Assembly: GCA_964556005.1 (NCBI GenBank) | Contig: CAZKUR010000049.1 | Span: forward strand, 1 to 30,399 | DNA length: 30,399 bases | Direction of reading: 5' to 3' | Source of the DNA: CAZKUR01 sp964556005 | Lineage (GTDB): Bacteria; Bacteroidota; Ignavibacteria; Ignavibacteriales; Ignavibacteriaceae | Shown: piece by piece, positions 1 through 8,210 of the stretch | Layout of the letters: the number at the start of each line of letters is the position of its first letter | Numbering within the stretch: the stretch's first letter is position 1 | Made by a program: the position numbers and the translations under genes | Notes under the pieces: model-generated | What the model was told of the DNA's origin: nothing | Databases searched by the model: none | Seen by the model: only the letters and a program-made list of their open reading frames with translations

Positions 1-89
1 AGTAATTAAACTTGCCCTCTCTAACATTTCAACAATATTTTTATTCGGTAGTTAAATCGAAATAGCCTTATTTTTCTTTGGGAACTATT

Positions 90-1412
90 TTATTTTAAAT
101 GCCACTCATTTTCAACCAACGATTTGATAATTTGCTTTCCTCTATGTCCAAATACCGGATGATTTTTCTTTGAGAGTTTATCAGCCAGCTTTAGAGCAAT
201 ATCTGAGGTCGGGATATTTTTTTCTTTGGATTCTTTCAAAATTTGAACTGTTCTGTTAAATATCGAATGTTCCCAATTTCTGCTGAAATGATTTTCAATC
301 GACGGATCATTATTGATATACCCATATTGTTCATTTGCACAAGTTACAATTCCCATTCTGTTTGTCAGGAAATCCGGCACATAGTAAATATCTTTCACGT
401 GTAAAGCTTTTCCATCTCTTTTCATATCTTCAAGCTGATTATTTGCTGCTCCACATACTATTTTAGCTTTTAGCATTGGGATAGTTTGCGGATTTAGTAC
501 AGCGCCGGTTGCATTTGGTGAAAAGATATCACAATCTTTACTAAAGATGCTAAGATCATTTTTATTAATTTGTATACATTCAAAATTCCTGCCGGCAAAA
601 TTATTCTTTGCCGAACTAATATGATCACTGTTTATATCGGCGGCAACTACTTTTTTAACATTTTTATCAAATAAAAACCGAACCAACGGCTCACCAACGT
701 GTCCGAGTCCCTGAACAGCAACTGTTTTGCCTTCAAGAGTTCCTAATCCTAAAAATTCTAAAGCTGCTTCCATTCCGGAAATTATACCTCTTGCAGTAGG
801 AATTGAAGGGTTTCCACTTCCTCCAAATTCCTGAGGAATACAGGTCGTGAACCTGGTTCCTGAAAAAACATTTGCCATATCTTCAACACTTGTTCCGACA
901 TCTTCTGCAGTTACGTAGCATCCATTCAAGCTGGAAATAAACGAACCATATTCCTTATAAATTTTTTTTCTGACTTCCGGGTTCATTCTATCAACTTTAG
1001 GATTATGAGCTATAACTCCTTTTCCACCTCCCCACCATAAACCGGCTAAGGCATTCTTAAAAGTCATCCCGGCACCGAGTCTTAATCCATCTCTAAAATA
1101 AGATTCAATTGTATCATAATCCCAATATCTCACACCGCCTGCAGCTTGTCCTCTATTTGTTCTATGAACAAAAGCACCAAGAAGCATATCATAATTTTCA
1201 GAAACTTTACAAAACCATCCTTCGTGCTTTATAAAATCTCTTTTATCTTTAATAAAATAATCTGCAATGGATTGTAGCTGAATATGTGAGGTGATTAGAG
1301 TTTTTTTCTCATCATCATAAACAAAATAAAATTTACGGATATTCTTGTTTTTTAAGAAGTTAATAAAGTCAGCCGGTGAAAAAGAAAGCAAGTTGGGTTT
1401 TTCAAACATCAT
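90..1412 (-). CDS. Leu/Glu/Phe/Val-family amino-acid dehydrogenase
   Basis: A 440-residue NAD(P)-dependent oxidative deaminase of the Glu/Leu/Phe/Val dehydrogenase superfamily, converting an amino acid to its 2-oxoacid plus ammonia in the cytoplasm. Seen in the protein: the substrate-domain lysines in MTFKNA (K119) and GGGKGVI (K131), 12 residues apart as in leucine dehydrogenase (K68/K80); a TAEDVGTS segment carrying the expected aspartate (about 169-175); and a Rossmann GLGHVG (235-240) followed by an acidic residue (D259) that favours NAD. It is about 75 residues longer than typical leucine dehydrogenases, mostly at the N-terminus. The gene starts with two tandem ATGs just behind AGAGGGA, so the second ATG (1409) is an alternative start. 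It is monocistronic by position, 236 bases downstream of gyrA. Leucine or valine is the likeliest substrate, but the sequence does not decide it. Confidence 0.9.
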   Translation of the reverse strand: MMFEKPNLLSFSPADFINFLKNKNIRKFYFVYDDEKKTLITSHIQLQSIADYFIKDKRDFIKHEGWFCKVSENYDMLLGAFVHRTNRGQAAGGVRYWDYDTIESYFRDGLRLGAGMTFKNALAGLWWGGGKGVIAHNPKVDRMNPEVRKKIYKEYGSFISSLNGCYVTAEDVGTSVEDMANVFSGTRFTTCIPQEFGGSGNPSIPTARGIISGMEAALEFLGLGTLEGKTVAVQGLGHVGEPLVRFLFDKNVKKVVAADINSDHISSAKNNFAGRNFECIQINKNDLSIFSKDCDIFSPNATGAVLNPQTIPMLKAKIVCGAANNQLEDMKRDGKALHVKDIYYVPDFLTNRMGIVTCANEQYGYINNDPSIENHFSRNWEHSIFNRTVQILKESKEKNIPTSDIALKLADKLSKKNHPVFGHRGKQIIKSLVENEWHLK

Positions 1413-1648
1413 TCCCTCTGTTTAGTATTGTGAAAACTACATTTAATATATTTGATGAATAAAAAATACTTTGGGTATATTAAACTTATATCAATATTTT
1501 TTGTTCGTTCCAATACATCCTTGTCGATCTGGCGGGCTCACCATTTAAATCGCGGCATGGATAGTCTCCATCAACAGAATGTATGTAACACCACTCAGTA
1601 TATTTTTATACTTATTTTTATCTAAAGCATAACATTATAATAGCATTA

Positions 1649-4105
1649 CTAATCTGTAGTTGAATCGGGATCGCCTTCTTTATCTTCGGGAACTACTTTT
1701 GCAATATCCGCAATTGAATCACTCTCTTTCATTCTTATAACTCTAACGCCTTGAGTATTTCTTCCCATAACACGAAGGTCTTTTACGGATTGCCTTATTA
1801 CCATTCCGTGAGTCGTGATTATAACCAATTCATCACCGTCAACAACATCCATCATTGCAATCATTTTTCCGTTTTTATCGCCTGCCTTTACTGTAAAAAC
1901 TCCCTTGCCGCCGCGGTGCGTAACCCTATAATCATTCAACTCGGAACGTTTACCGAACCCTTTTTCAGTAACGACTAAGATAGTGCTTTGCCTTTTAATT
2001 ACGAGCAGCCCGACAACTTTATCGCCTTTACCGGTTCTCACGCCTCTTACACCGGTTGCAACTCGACCCATATCTCTCACATCTTTTTCGTTAAACCTAA
2101 TTGCGAAACCGTTTCGTGTACCGATAATGATATCGTTATTTCCGTCGGTCATTTTAACTTCGATCAGTCTGTCGCCCTTCACAAGGTTGATAGCATTTAT
2201 TCCGCCTTTCCTTACGTTACCGTATGCAGAGAGAACTGTCTTTTTCACAGTGCCCTGTTCGGTAACCATCATAAGGTATTGATCATCTTTAAATTCTTTA
2301 ACCGCTACAAATGCCGTTATCTCTTCATCTTTATCTTTTTGAATTAAATTCAACACTGATCTGCCGCGCGTTGCACGCCCGCCTTCCGGAATAGCGTGAA
2401 CTTTAAGCCAGTAGCATTTCCCTTTGTCTGTAAAGAAGAGAATATATTGATGTGTCGATGCAATAAACATGTGTTCGATAAAATCATCGTCTTTAGTTCC
2501 GGCACCGGTTACACCTTTACCGCCCCGGCCCTGTTTTCTGTATCCGCTTACCGGAAATCTTTTTATAAATCCTTTATGAGAAATTGTAACTACCACATCC
2601 TCTTCCGCAATTATATCTTCAATCGAGAATTCCTCGTAATCATGAATTATTTCTGTTCTTCTTTCGTCGCCGTATTTTTTCTTTATCTCTAATAATTCAT
2701 CTTTGATTATCATAAATCGCTGTTCTTCACTTTTAAGAATTCCTTGTAATCTTTCTATCAGTTTAATGGTTTCTTTGTATTCGTCTTCAATCTTTTTCCT
2801 TTCAAGTCCGGTAAGTCTCTGCAGACGCATATCGAGAATTGCTTTTGCCTGGATTTCACTCAGCTTAAATTTGCGCATCAAGTTATTCTTGGCAGTCTCA
2901 ACATCACGTGACTTTTTAATTGTATCGATTACCGCATCGATATTATCAAGAGCAATAATGTAGCCTTCAAGTATATGTGCACGTCTCTCGGCAGCGTCAA
3001 GATCATACTTTGTCCTTTTAATCAGCACATCCATCCTGTGATTGATAAAGTGCTGCATTACTTCTTTAAGTATAAGCACTTTCGGTATGCCATTAACGAG
3101 GGCAAGCATGATTACGCCGAATGTTGTCTGCATCTGTGTGTGCTTAAATAATTGGTTAAGAACAACAGCAGGCTGTGCATCTCTTTTTAATTCAATTACT
3201 ACTCTCATTCCGTCCCTGTCCGATTCATCCCTAATATTGGAAATATCGGATATTTTTCCTTCTCTAACGAGATCTGCTGTTTTCTCGATTAGGTTTGCTT
3301 TATTAACCTGGTAAGGGAGTTCCGTTACAATAATATTTTCTCTTCCGTTTTTAAGAGTTTCGGTGTTCGCTTTTGCACGGACAACTATTCTGCCTCTCCC
3401 GGTTGTATATGCATCCTTAACCCCCTGGTAACCGTAAATAATTCCGCCAGTTGGGAAATCCGGCGCTACAACATACTTCATCAGTTTTTCATTCTTTATA
3501 TCCGGATTTTTAATTAAAGCTATCAATCCATCTATTACTTCGGTTAAGTTATGAGGAGGAATATTAGTAGCCATTCCTACTGCGATACCGCTTGATCCAT
3601 TCACAAGTAAATTCGGCAAATAGGAAGGCAGCACTACCGGTTCTTGAAGTGTGTCGTCAAAATTAGGGACAAAGTCAACGGTATTTTTATCCAGATCATT
3701 CAGCATCTCCTGTGTTATTCGAGCCATACGAACTTCAGTGTAACGCATAGCGGCAGGAGAATCACCATCCACCGAACCGAAATTTCCCTGCCCGTCAACC
3801 AAAGGATAGCGTAATGAAAAATCCTGCACCATTCTAACCATCGTATCGTAAACAGCAGAATCACCGTGCGGGTGGTACTTTCCTAATACTTCTCCGACAA
3901 TTCTTGCGGATTTTTTATATCCTTTGTTGTATGCAAGTCCAAGCTCATGCATTCCGAATAAAACTCTTCTATGCACAGGCTTTAATCCGTCCCTTACATC
4001 CGGCAGGGCGCGTGATACAATTACGGACATCGAATAATCGATATAGGAGGATTTCATTTCCTCTTCCAACGAAACCGGTATTATTTTTTCAAAGATTGTT
4101 GCCAT
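1649..4105 (-). CDS. gyrA: DNA gyrase subunit A
   Basis: Breakage-reunion subunit of DNA gyrase (818 residues), acting with GyrB to introduce negative supercoils. Seen: the catalytic tyrosine Y122 in MRYTEV; the quinolone-determining stretch with S83 and D87, exactly E. coli numbering, so the target is the wild-type sensitive form; and a C-terminal beta-pinwheel with a GyrA box QGRGGKG (525-531), which separates it from ParC. The tail is acidic (EDKEGDPDSTTD). The ATG lies inside the end of the hepT reading frame (17-base overlap) with only a weak AGAAGA upstream, so translation is probably coupled to the upstream frames. The stop is TAG. No clear hairpin terminator is visible in the 236 bases that follow. 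Confidence 0.98.
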   Translation of the reverse strand: MATIFEKIIPVSLEEEMKSSYIDYSMSVIVSRALPDVRDGLKPVHRRVLFGMHELGLAYNKGYKKSARIVGEVLGKYHPHGDSAVYDTMVRMVQDFSLRYPLVDGQGNFGSVDGDSPAAMRYTEVRMARITQEMLNDLDKNTVDFVPNFDDTLQEPVVLPSYLPNLLVNGSSGIAVGMATNIPPHNLTEVIDGLIALIKNPDIKNEKLMKYVVAPDFPTGGIIYGYQGVKDAYTTGRGRIVVRAKANTETLKNGRENIIVTELPYQVNKANLIEKTADLVREGKISDISNIRDESDRDGMRVVIELKRDAQPAVVLNQLFKHTQMQTTFGVIMLALVNGIPKVLILKEVMQHFINHRMDVLIKRTKYDLDAAERRAHILEGYIIALDNIDAVIDTIKKSRDVETAKNNLMRKFKLSEIQAKAILDMRLQRLTGLERKKIEDEYKETIKLIERLQGILKSEEQRFMIIKDELLEIKKKYGDERRTEIIHDYEEFSIEDIIAEEDVVVTISHKGFIKRFPVSGYRKQGRGGKGVTGAGTKDDDFIEHMFIASTHQYILFFTDKGKCYWLKVHAIPEGGRATRGRSVLNLIQKDKDEEITAFVAVKEFKDDQYLMMVTEQGTVKKTVLSAYGNVRKGGINAINLVKGDRLIEVKMTDGNNDIIIGTRNGFAIRFNEKDVRDMGRVATGVRGVRTGKGDKVVGLLVIKRQSTILVVTEKGFGKRSELNDYRVTHRGGKGVFTVKAGDKNGKMIAMMDVVDGDELVIITTHGMVIRQSVKDLRVMGRNTQGVRVIRMKESDSIADIAKVVPEDKEGDPDSTTD

Positions 4106-4509
4106 GTTTATCTTCTTTGTTTTTTTTCAATTTTGTTATTTTATCATTGAGTTCTTTAATTATTAGAACCACTGTCTTTTCTAATTGGGGAACATCATAT
4201 TTACATGCAGTAAATACTTCAATTTCGTCTATCTCATTATAATGATGAGAAATTATATCTCTCATCTTCATGATTTTTCCCCATTTTATCTCAGGATAAG
4301 TATGTAAAAAATTCCTATCCAAGTTTATCCACACTTTTGAAAGATTCGCCGATTACTTGCAGCCTCATCGAAATAGCATCAAGCCTTATCAAACCATCGT
4401 TGTCTTTTAAGAAATCGACCGGAGAATTTATCGTTTCAATTCTCTGATTAATCAATTCTATTGCTTTTTTAATATCCTCGAAAAAACTAAGGATTACATC
4501 AAGCAACAC
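4089..4509 (-). pseudogene. hepT: HepT-like HEPN (DUF86) toxin, frameshifted
   Basis: Partner toxin of MntA. In HepT/MntA systems HepT is a HEPN-fold ribonuclease that MntA inactivates by AMPylating a tyrosine of the RX4HXY motif (established for the family). Here the gene is in two overlapping frames. Codons 4509-4315 (GTG start, 11-base overlap with mntA) encode the N-terminal helices, ending IGESFKSVDKLG then TAG. Codons in the next frame, readable from about 4334 to 4089, encode HTYPEIKWGKIMKMRDIISHHY, including the intact RX4HXY motif and the last helix. Together they make one normal HepT of about 138 residues, so a single +1 base or -2 bases between about 4336 and 4315 broke it. The end overlaps gyrA by 17 bases. 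A sequencing error cannot be excluded. Confidence 0.8.
4325..4333 (-). promoter_or_regulatory. Perfect consensus DnaA box inside hepT
   Basis: TTATCCACA on the plus strand matches the E. coli consensus DnaA box at all nine positions. It lies in hepT exactly where the reading frame is disrupted. It is a single site inside coding DNA, so a role in initiation or in DnaA titration is only a possibility. Confidence 0.3.
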
Positions 4510-4798
4510 GAATTAGATCCTTACTAATAATTTTAAGAAATTGAGGCTTTAGCCTTGTGCGATTTCGTACAATATTAACATCTCTATTAAAGAATCTTTC
4601 CAAATAAATTTTTGGTCCTGCAAGTTTACTAAATGTTGGACCATTCATCTCCATTAATAAATCTATGTCGCTTTCATCCGTTTCTTCTTCTCGTGTAAAA
4701 GAACCAAATAAAGAAATATTTGTGACATCAAATTTTTTAAGCAATCCTTCTTTGTTTTCAGATAAAAATTTCAATATTTCTTTTTTAGTTAATTTCAT
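4499..4798 (-). CDS. mntA: MntA-like minimal nucleotidyltransferase antitoxin
   Basis: A 99-residue minimal nucleotidyltransferase of the MNT family. It carries the full GSX10DXD signature: G32-S33, then ten residues, then D44-I45-D46, and so is expected to bind ATP-Mg and be catalytically active. In the HepT/MntA family this protein transfers AMP to the HEPN toxin and silences it. Its ATG shares one base with the gyrB stop (TAATG) and its end overlaps hepT by 11 bases, so it is translationally coupled on both sides. Family length is normal. It is intact although its toxin partner is frameshifted. A role as antitoxin is inferred from the neighbour; a different target after toxin loss is possible. 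Confidence 0.9.
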   Translation of the reverse strand: MKLTKKEILKFLSENKEGLLKKFDVTNISLFGSFTREEETDESDIDLLMEMNGPTFSKLAGPKIYLERFFNRDVNIVRNRTRLKPQFLKIISKDLIRVA

Positions 4799-6786
4799 TA
4801 CACGTCCAAATTCTTAACATACTTCGCGTTCTTTTCGATAAACTCTCTTCTCGGTTCAACTGAATCGCCCATCAGTGTTTCAAAGATTTTATCTGCTGTT
4901 GCAGCGCTTTCAAGAGTTACCTGCAAAACCGTTCGTGTTTCGGGATTCATAGTTGTATCCCATAATTGTTCGGGATTCATTTCACCCAAACCTTTATACC
5001 TTGTTATAGCTACACCTTTAACAGAACCTTCTTCAATTTGTTCTTTGACTAATTCCTCTCCTTTTGCCTTGCCGTTGACTTTTAACCGTTTTAATATTTC
5101 ATCTCTTTCCTTTTCGTCGAATGCATATAATTCTTCTTTGCCTTTTTTCACTTTATAAAGAGGCGGCTGGGCGATATAAATTCTTCCTGTGGTTATTAAA
5201 TCTTTCATATGCCTATAGAAGAATGTAAGCAATAAAGTTCTGATGTGCGACCCGTCCACATCGGCATCGGTCATTAAAATAATTTTACCATAACGGGCTT
5301 TAAGGGGATCGAAATCCGCACCGAGACCGGCACCTATAGCGGAGATGATTGCTTTAATTTCATTATTCTCCAATACCTTCGTCAACTTCGCTTTTTCAAC
5401 ATTAAGAATTTTTCCTTTTAAAGGAAGAATTGCTTGAAACCTTCTGTCCCTTCCTTGCTTTGCAGAACCGCCAGCTGAATCACCCTCGACAATATAAATT
5501 TCACAATGTTCAGGATCGGTTATCGAACAATCTGCCAATTTTCCCGGGAGCCCTAAACTATCCAAAGCGTTTTTCCTGCGTGCCAGATCTCTTGCTTTAC
5601 GGGCAGCTTCTCTTGCTTCTGCGGCTCTTAAACATTTCTCGATAATCTTTTTACCGACCGAAGGATTTTCTTCGAGGTACTCGGCTAATTTTTCTCCGAC
5701 CAAAGTCTCGACTGCGGATTTTGTTTCGCTGTTGCCAAGCTTTGTTTTTGTCTGCCCTTCAAATTGAGGTTCCGCTACTTTTATGGAAATAACCGCAGTC
5801 AATCCTTCACGAAAATCATCACCGGTAAGGGTAATTTTTCCTTCCTTATTCAGTCCATTCTTCGTTGCATAATTATTTAATGTTCGGGTTAAAGCAGTTT
5901 TAAAACCAACTAAATGCGTTCCGCCTTCGTGCGTATTTATGTTATTCACATAAGAGAAAATATTTTCACTATATGTGTTGCTGTATTGGAAAGCTGCCTC
6001 AATGGGAGTATTGTCTCTTTCACCCTCGATATAAACTGTTTTATGCAATGGTTCCCTGGTTTCATCCAGGTACTTTACGAATTCTATTATCCCGCCTTTA
6101 AAATGATACGTTTCGTCATCGCCGTTATTTTTATCTGATATTCTAATGGTAATATTCTTATTTAAATAAGCGAGTTCCCTCATTCTTTCAGCAAGAGTAT
6201 CGAATTTAAAAGTTGTCACTTTAAATATTTGATTATCCGGGAGGAAAGTAATTTTGGTTCCTCTTTCGTTCTTCTTAGCTTTACCTATTTCTTTAACCGG
6301 TGCAACCGGAATACCTCTTTTATATTCCTGGAAAAACACTGCACCATCGAGAGTTATCTCAGCTTTTAACCATTCGGATAAAGCATTAACAACCGAAACA
6401 CCAACACCGTGCAGCCCGCCTGAAACTTTGTAGCTTGTTTTATCAAATTTACCACCGGCATGCAGAACCGTCATTACAACTTCAAGTGCCGAACGTTTTT
6501 CATCAGGAATTATATCGACGGGAATTCCTCTTCCGTTATCGGTTACCGTTACGCTGCCGTTCTTGTTTATTATTACTTCGATATAGTCTGCAAAACCTGC
6601 AAGCGCTTCATCTATACCGTTGTCAACAACTTCATTGACGAGGTGGTGCAATCCTCTTGCGCTAACATCACCGATGTACATCGCAGGTCTTTTCCGTACG
6701 GCATCAAGGCCTTTAAGAACTGTTATATTTTTAGCGCTATATTCGTTTTTTGCTGTTTCAGATACTTCTTTTTTTGCCATTCCCAT
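4798..6786 (-). CDS. gyrB: DNA gyrase subunit B
   Basis: ATPase subunit of DNA gyrase (662 residues). Seen in order: the GHKL ATPase with E52 and N56 in NEVVDNGIDEA, D83 in DNGRGIP, and the lid motif GGLHGVGVSVVNA (123-135); the transducer domain; the TOPRIM domain with E434 in VEGDSAGG and D507/D509/D511 in TDADVDGSH; and the conserved C-terminal end RREFIEKNAKYVKNLDV. It lacks the roughly 165-residue insertion found in gamma-proteobacterial GyrB, as expected outside that group. Two start codons are possible (ATG at 6786 and at 6780). It follows dciA after 26 bases and its stop overlaps mntA, so transcription probably continues to gyrA. Confidence 0.98.
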   Translation of the reverse strand: MGMAKKEVSETAKNEYSAKNITVLKGLDAVRKRPAMYIGDVSARGLHHLVNEVVDNGIDEALAGFADYIEVIINKNGSVTVTDNGRGIPVDIIPDEKRSALEVVMTVLHAGGKFDKTSYKVSGGLHGVGVSVVNALSEWLKAEITLDGAVFFQEYKRGIPVAPVKEIGKAKKNERGTKITFLPDNQIFKVTTFKFDTLAERMRELAYLNKNITIRISDKNNGDDETYHFKGGIIEFVKYLDETREPLHKTVYIEGERDNTPIEAAFQYSNTYSENIFSYVNNINTHEGGTHLVGFKTALTRTLNNYATKNGLNKEGKITLTGDDFREGLTAVISIKVAEPQFEGQTKTKLGNSETKSAVETLVGEKLAEYLEENPSVGKKIIEKCLRAAEAREAARKARDLARRKNALDSLGLPGKLADCSITDPEHCEIYIVEGDSAGGSAKQGRDRRFQAILPLKGKILNVEKAKLTKVLENNEIKAIISAIGAGLGADFDPLKARYGKIILMTDADVDGSHIRTLLLTFFYRHMKDLITTGRIYIAQPPLYKVKKGKEELYAFDEKERDEILKRLKVNGKAKGEELVKEQIEEGSVKGVAITRYKGLGEMNPEQLWDTTMNPETRTVLQVTLESAATADKIFETLMGDSVEPRREFIEKNAKYVKNLDV

Positions 6787-6812
6787 GGTAGTCCATATGA
6801 TAGTTTATAAAA

Positions 6813-7103
6813 TTACTTTGAAATAAATCTTACCTTACTTACAATATTCTCAGAAAATCGTTTGTTAATTTTTTCTATAATTAAATTTTCTCTCAACTTT
6901 AATTCGTTTCTTAATGTGGAATTTTCCACACTTAAATAGAGAACCTGCTTGGCAACCTTTACAGGTTTAACGCTCTTTGTAAACTCAGGAAATATTTTAA
7001 AGAAATCCGCAACAACATCGGCGGCTCTTATCATTTTTTTTATACGGCTTAGTCCCGGATTAGTATTTATTATTTCCTCGATACTTGCAAAGCCGTCAGG
7101 CAT
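6813..7103 (-). CDS. dciA: DciA-like DUF721 protein
   Basis: A 96-residue DUF721/DciA protein. DciA proteins interact with the replicative helicase DnaB and are needed for its loading or activation in bacteria lacking a DnaC-type loader (established for the family). The C-terminal pattern of a hydrophobic strand, then SVENSTLRNELKLRENLI, then a last strand SKVRFIS matches the family's KH-like domain. The position between recF and gyrB is the classic one for this family. The start overlaps the end of recF by 8 bases, and gyrB follows 26 bases later, so it is one cistron of the dnaN-gyrA run. Confidence 0.85.
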   Translation of the reverse strand: MPDGFASIEEIINTNPGLSRIKKMIRAADVVADFFKIFPEFTKSVKPVKVAKQVLYLSVENSTLRNELKLRENLIIEKINKRFSENIVSKVRFISK

Positions 7104-8208
7104 AAGCTACTTCTCCGCGGTTCAATTTAATTACCAAATCTTCTACATCCTTTTTCAAAAATGAAAAGTCGGCAAAATCGGTTAATGTAATAAACGCCTG
7201 CCCGACTTTTTTCAAATACTCGCTTATTTTAAAAGCACGGTTAGCATCAAGCTCCCCAAATATGTCATCTAAAAGAAATATAGGGGTTTTTCCTGCGGTT
7301 TCTTTCAGATAAAAGAATTCGGCAAAACGTAATACTACTTGAAAAGTTTTATGCTGTCCCTGCGATCCGAAAGTTCTCAGGTTTAAACCGTTTACTTCAA
7401 AAATAAAATCATCCCGATGCGGACCTGCCAGGTTAACAGCTCTTCTAAATTCTTCATCTCTTTTTTCTGAAAGTAACGATTCGAATTTTTTTTCTATTTC
7501 ACCGCCTACATAGTTGTCCAGATACGAATAAGTAATTTCAGGAATTTCATTATCATCCATAATAACCGAGTAAGATTCTCTAATGTAACGGTTAAAATCT
7601 TGTATAAAATTTATTCTGTGTTTAATAATTTCACTTCCGGTAACAATAAGTTTTTGAGTCCATGCATTGAATTCTTCAATAATATCTTTTCTGCGGTTTT
7701 CCTTTAGTTGTGTTAACAAAGAAGAACGCTGCCGTAAAGTTTTGTTGTAATCCATCAAAATTTTTAAATAAGTTTCACTTGCCTGTGAAATAACCGAATC
7801 AACAAATTTACGTCTGTCACCGGGATATCCTTGGGTAATTGCATGATCGGCAGGTGTGAGGATTACTACCGGAAATTTTCCGATTACTTCAGAAGATCTT
7901 CCAACTTGCTTATTATTAATAAAATAATATTTTCTGCTTTCGTTCAAAGAGTAATAAATCCTTACCTTATCTTCCGTCAAATCTTTAAATTTACATGTCA
8001 GTTCAAATTCATTCTCATTAAATCTTATCAATTCACTGTCGGAGTTTGCGTTGAGACTTTTGGTAGTACATAATAAATAAATTGCTTCAAGTATCGAAGT
8101 TTTTCCCTGCCCGTTTCCACCGACTATATAATTAATTTTTTCCGAAAGACTTAACAAAGTATCTTTGTGAATTCTAAAATTTTTAAGTTGAATTGAGGAA
8201 AGAAACAT
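7096..8208 (-). CDS. recF: RecF DNA replication and repair ATPase
   Basis: SMC/ABC-type ATPase (370 residues) that binds gapped DNA and, with RecO and RecR, promotes RecA loading. Seen: Walker A GGNGQGKT (30-37), the ABC signature around SQGQHKT (282-288), and Walker B FLLDDIFGELD with D314/D315. Length is normal. The ATG is only two bases after the dnaN stop, and the end overlaps dciA by 8 bases, so it is translationally coupled in the replication operon. Confidence 0.96.
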   Translation of the reverse strand: MFLSSIQLKNFRIHKDTLLSLSEKINYIVGGNGQGKTSILEAIYLLCTTKSLNANSDSELIRFNENEFELTCKFKDLTEDKVRIYYSLNESRKYYFINNKQVGRSSEVIGKFPVVILTPADHAITQGYPGDRRKFVDSVISQASETYLKILMDYNKTLRQRSSLLTQLKENRRKDIIEEFNAWTQKLIVTGSEIIKHRINFIQDFNRYIRESYSVIMDDNEIPEITYSYLDNYVGGEIEKKFESLLSEKRDEEFRRAVNLAGPHRDDFIFEVNGLNLRTFGSQGQHKTFQVVLRFAEFFYLKETAGKTPIFLLDDIFGELDANRAFKISEYLKKVGQAFITLTDFADFSFLKKDVEDLVIKLNRGEVAYA

Positions 8209-8210
8209 AC

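Noticed and set aside
1649..4105. ParC (topoisomerase IV) as an alternative to GyrA
   Set aside because: The GyrA box QGRGGKG at 525-531 and the linkage to gyrB, recF and dnaN fit GyrA.
1751..4242. Several plus-strand open frames of 75-119 codons opposite gyrA
   Set aside because: They are antisense shadows of gyrA, lack ribosome sites and have no family-like sequence.
4310..4340. Programmed ribosomal frameshifting in hepT
   Set aside because: No X-XXY-YYZ slippery heptamer or RF2-like +1 site is seen in the overlap; mutation or sequence error is simpler.
5430..6826. Plus-strand open frames opposite gyrB
   Set aside because: Antisense shadows of a complete, highly conserved gyrB.
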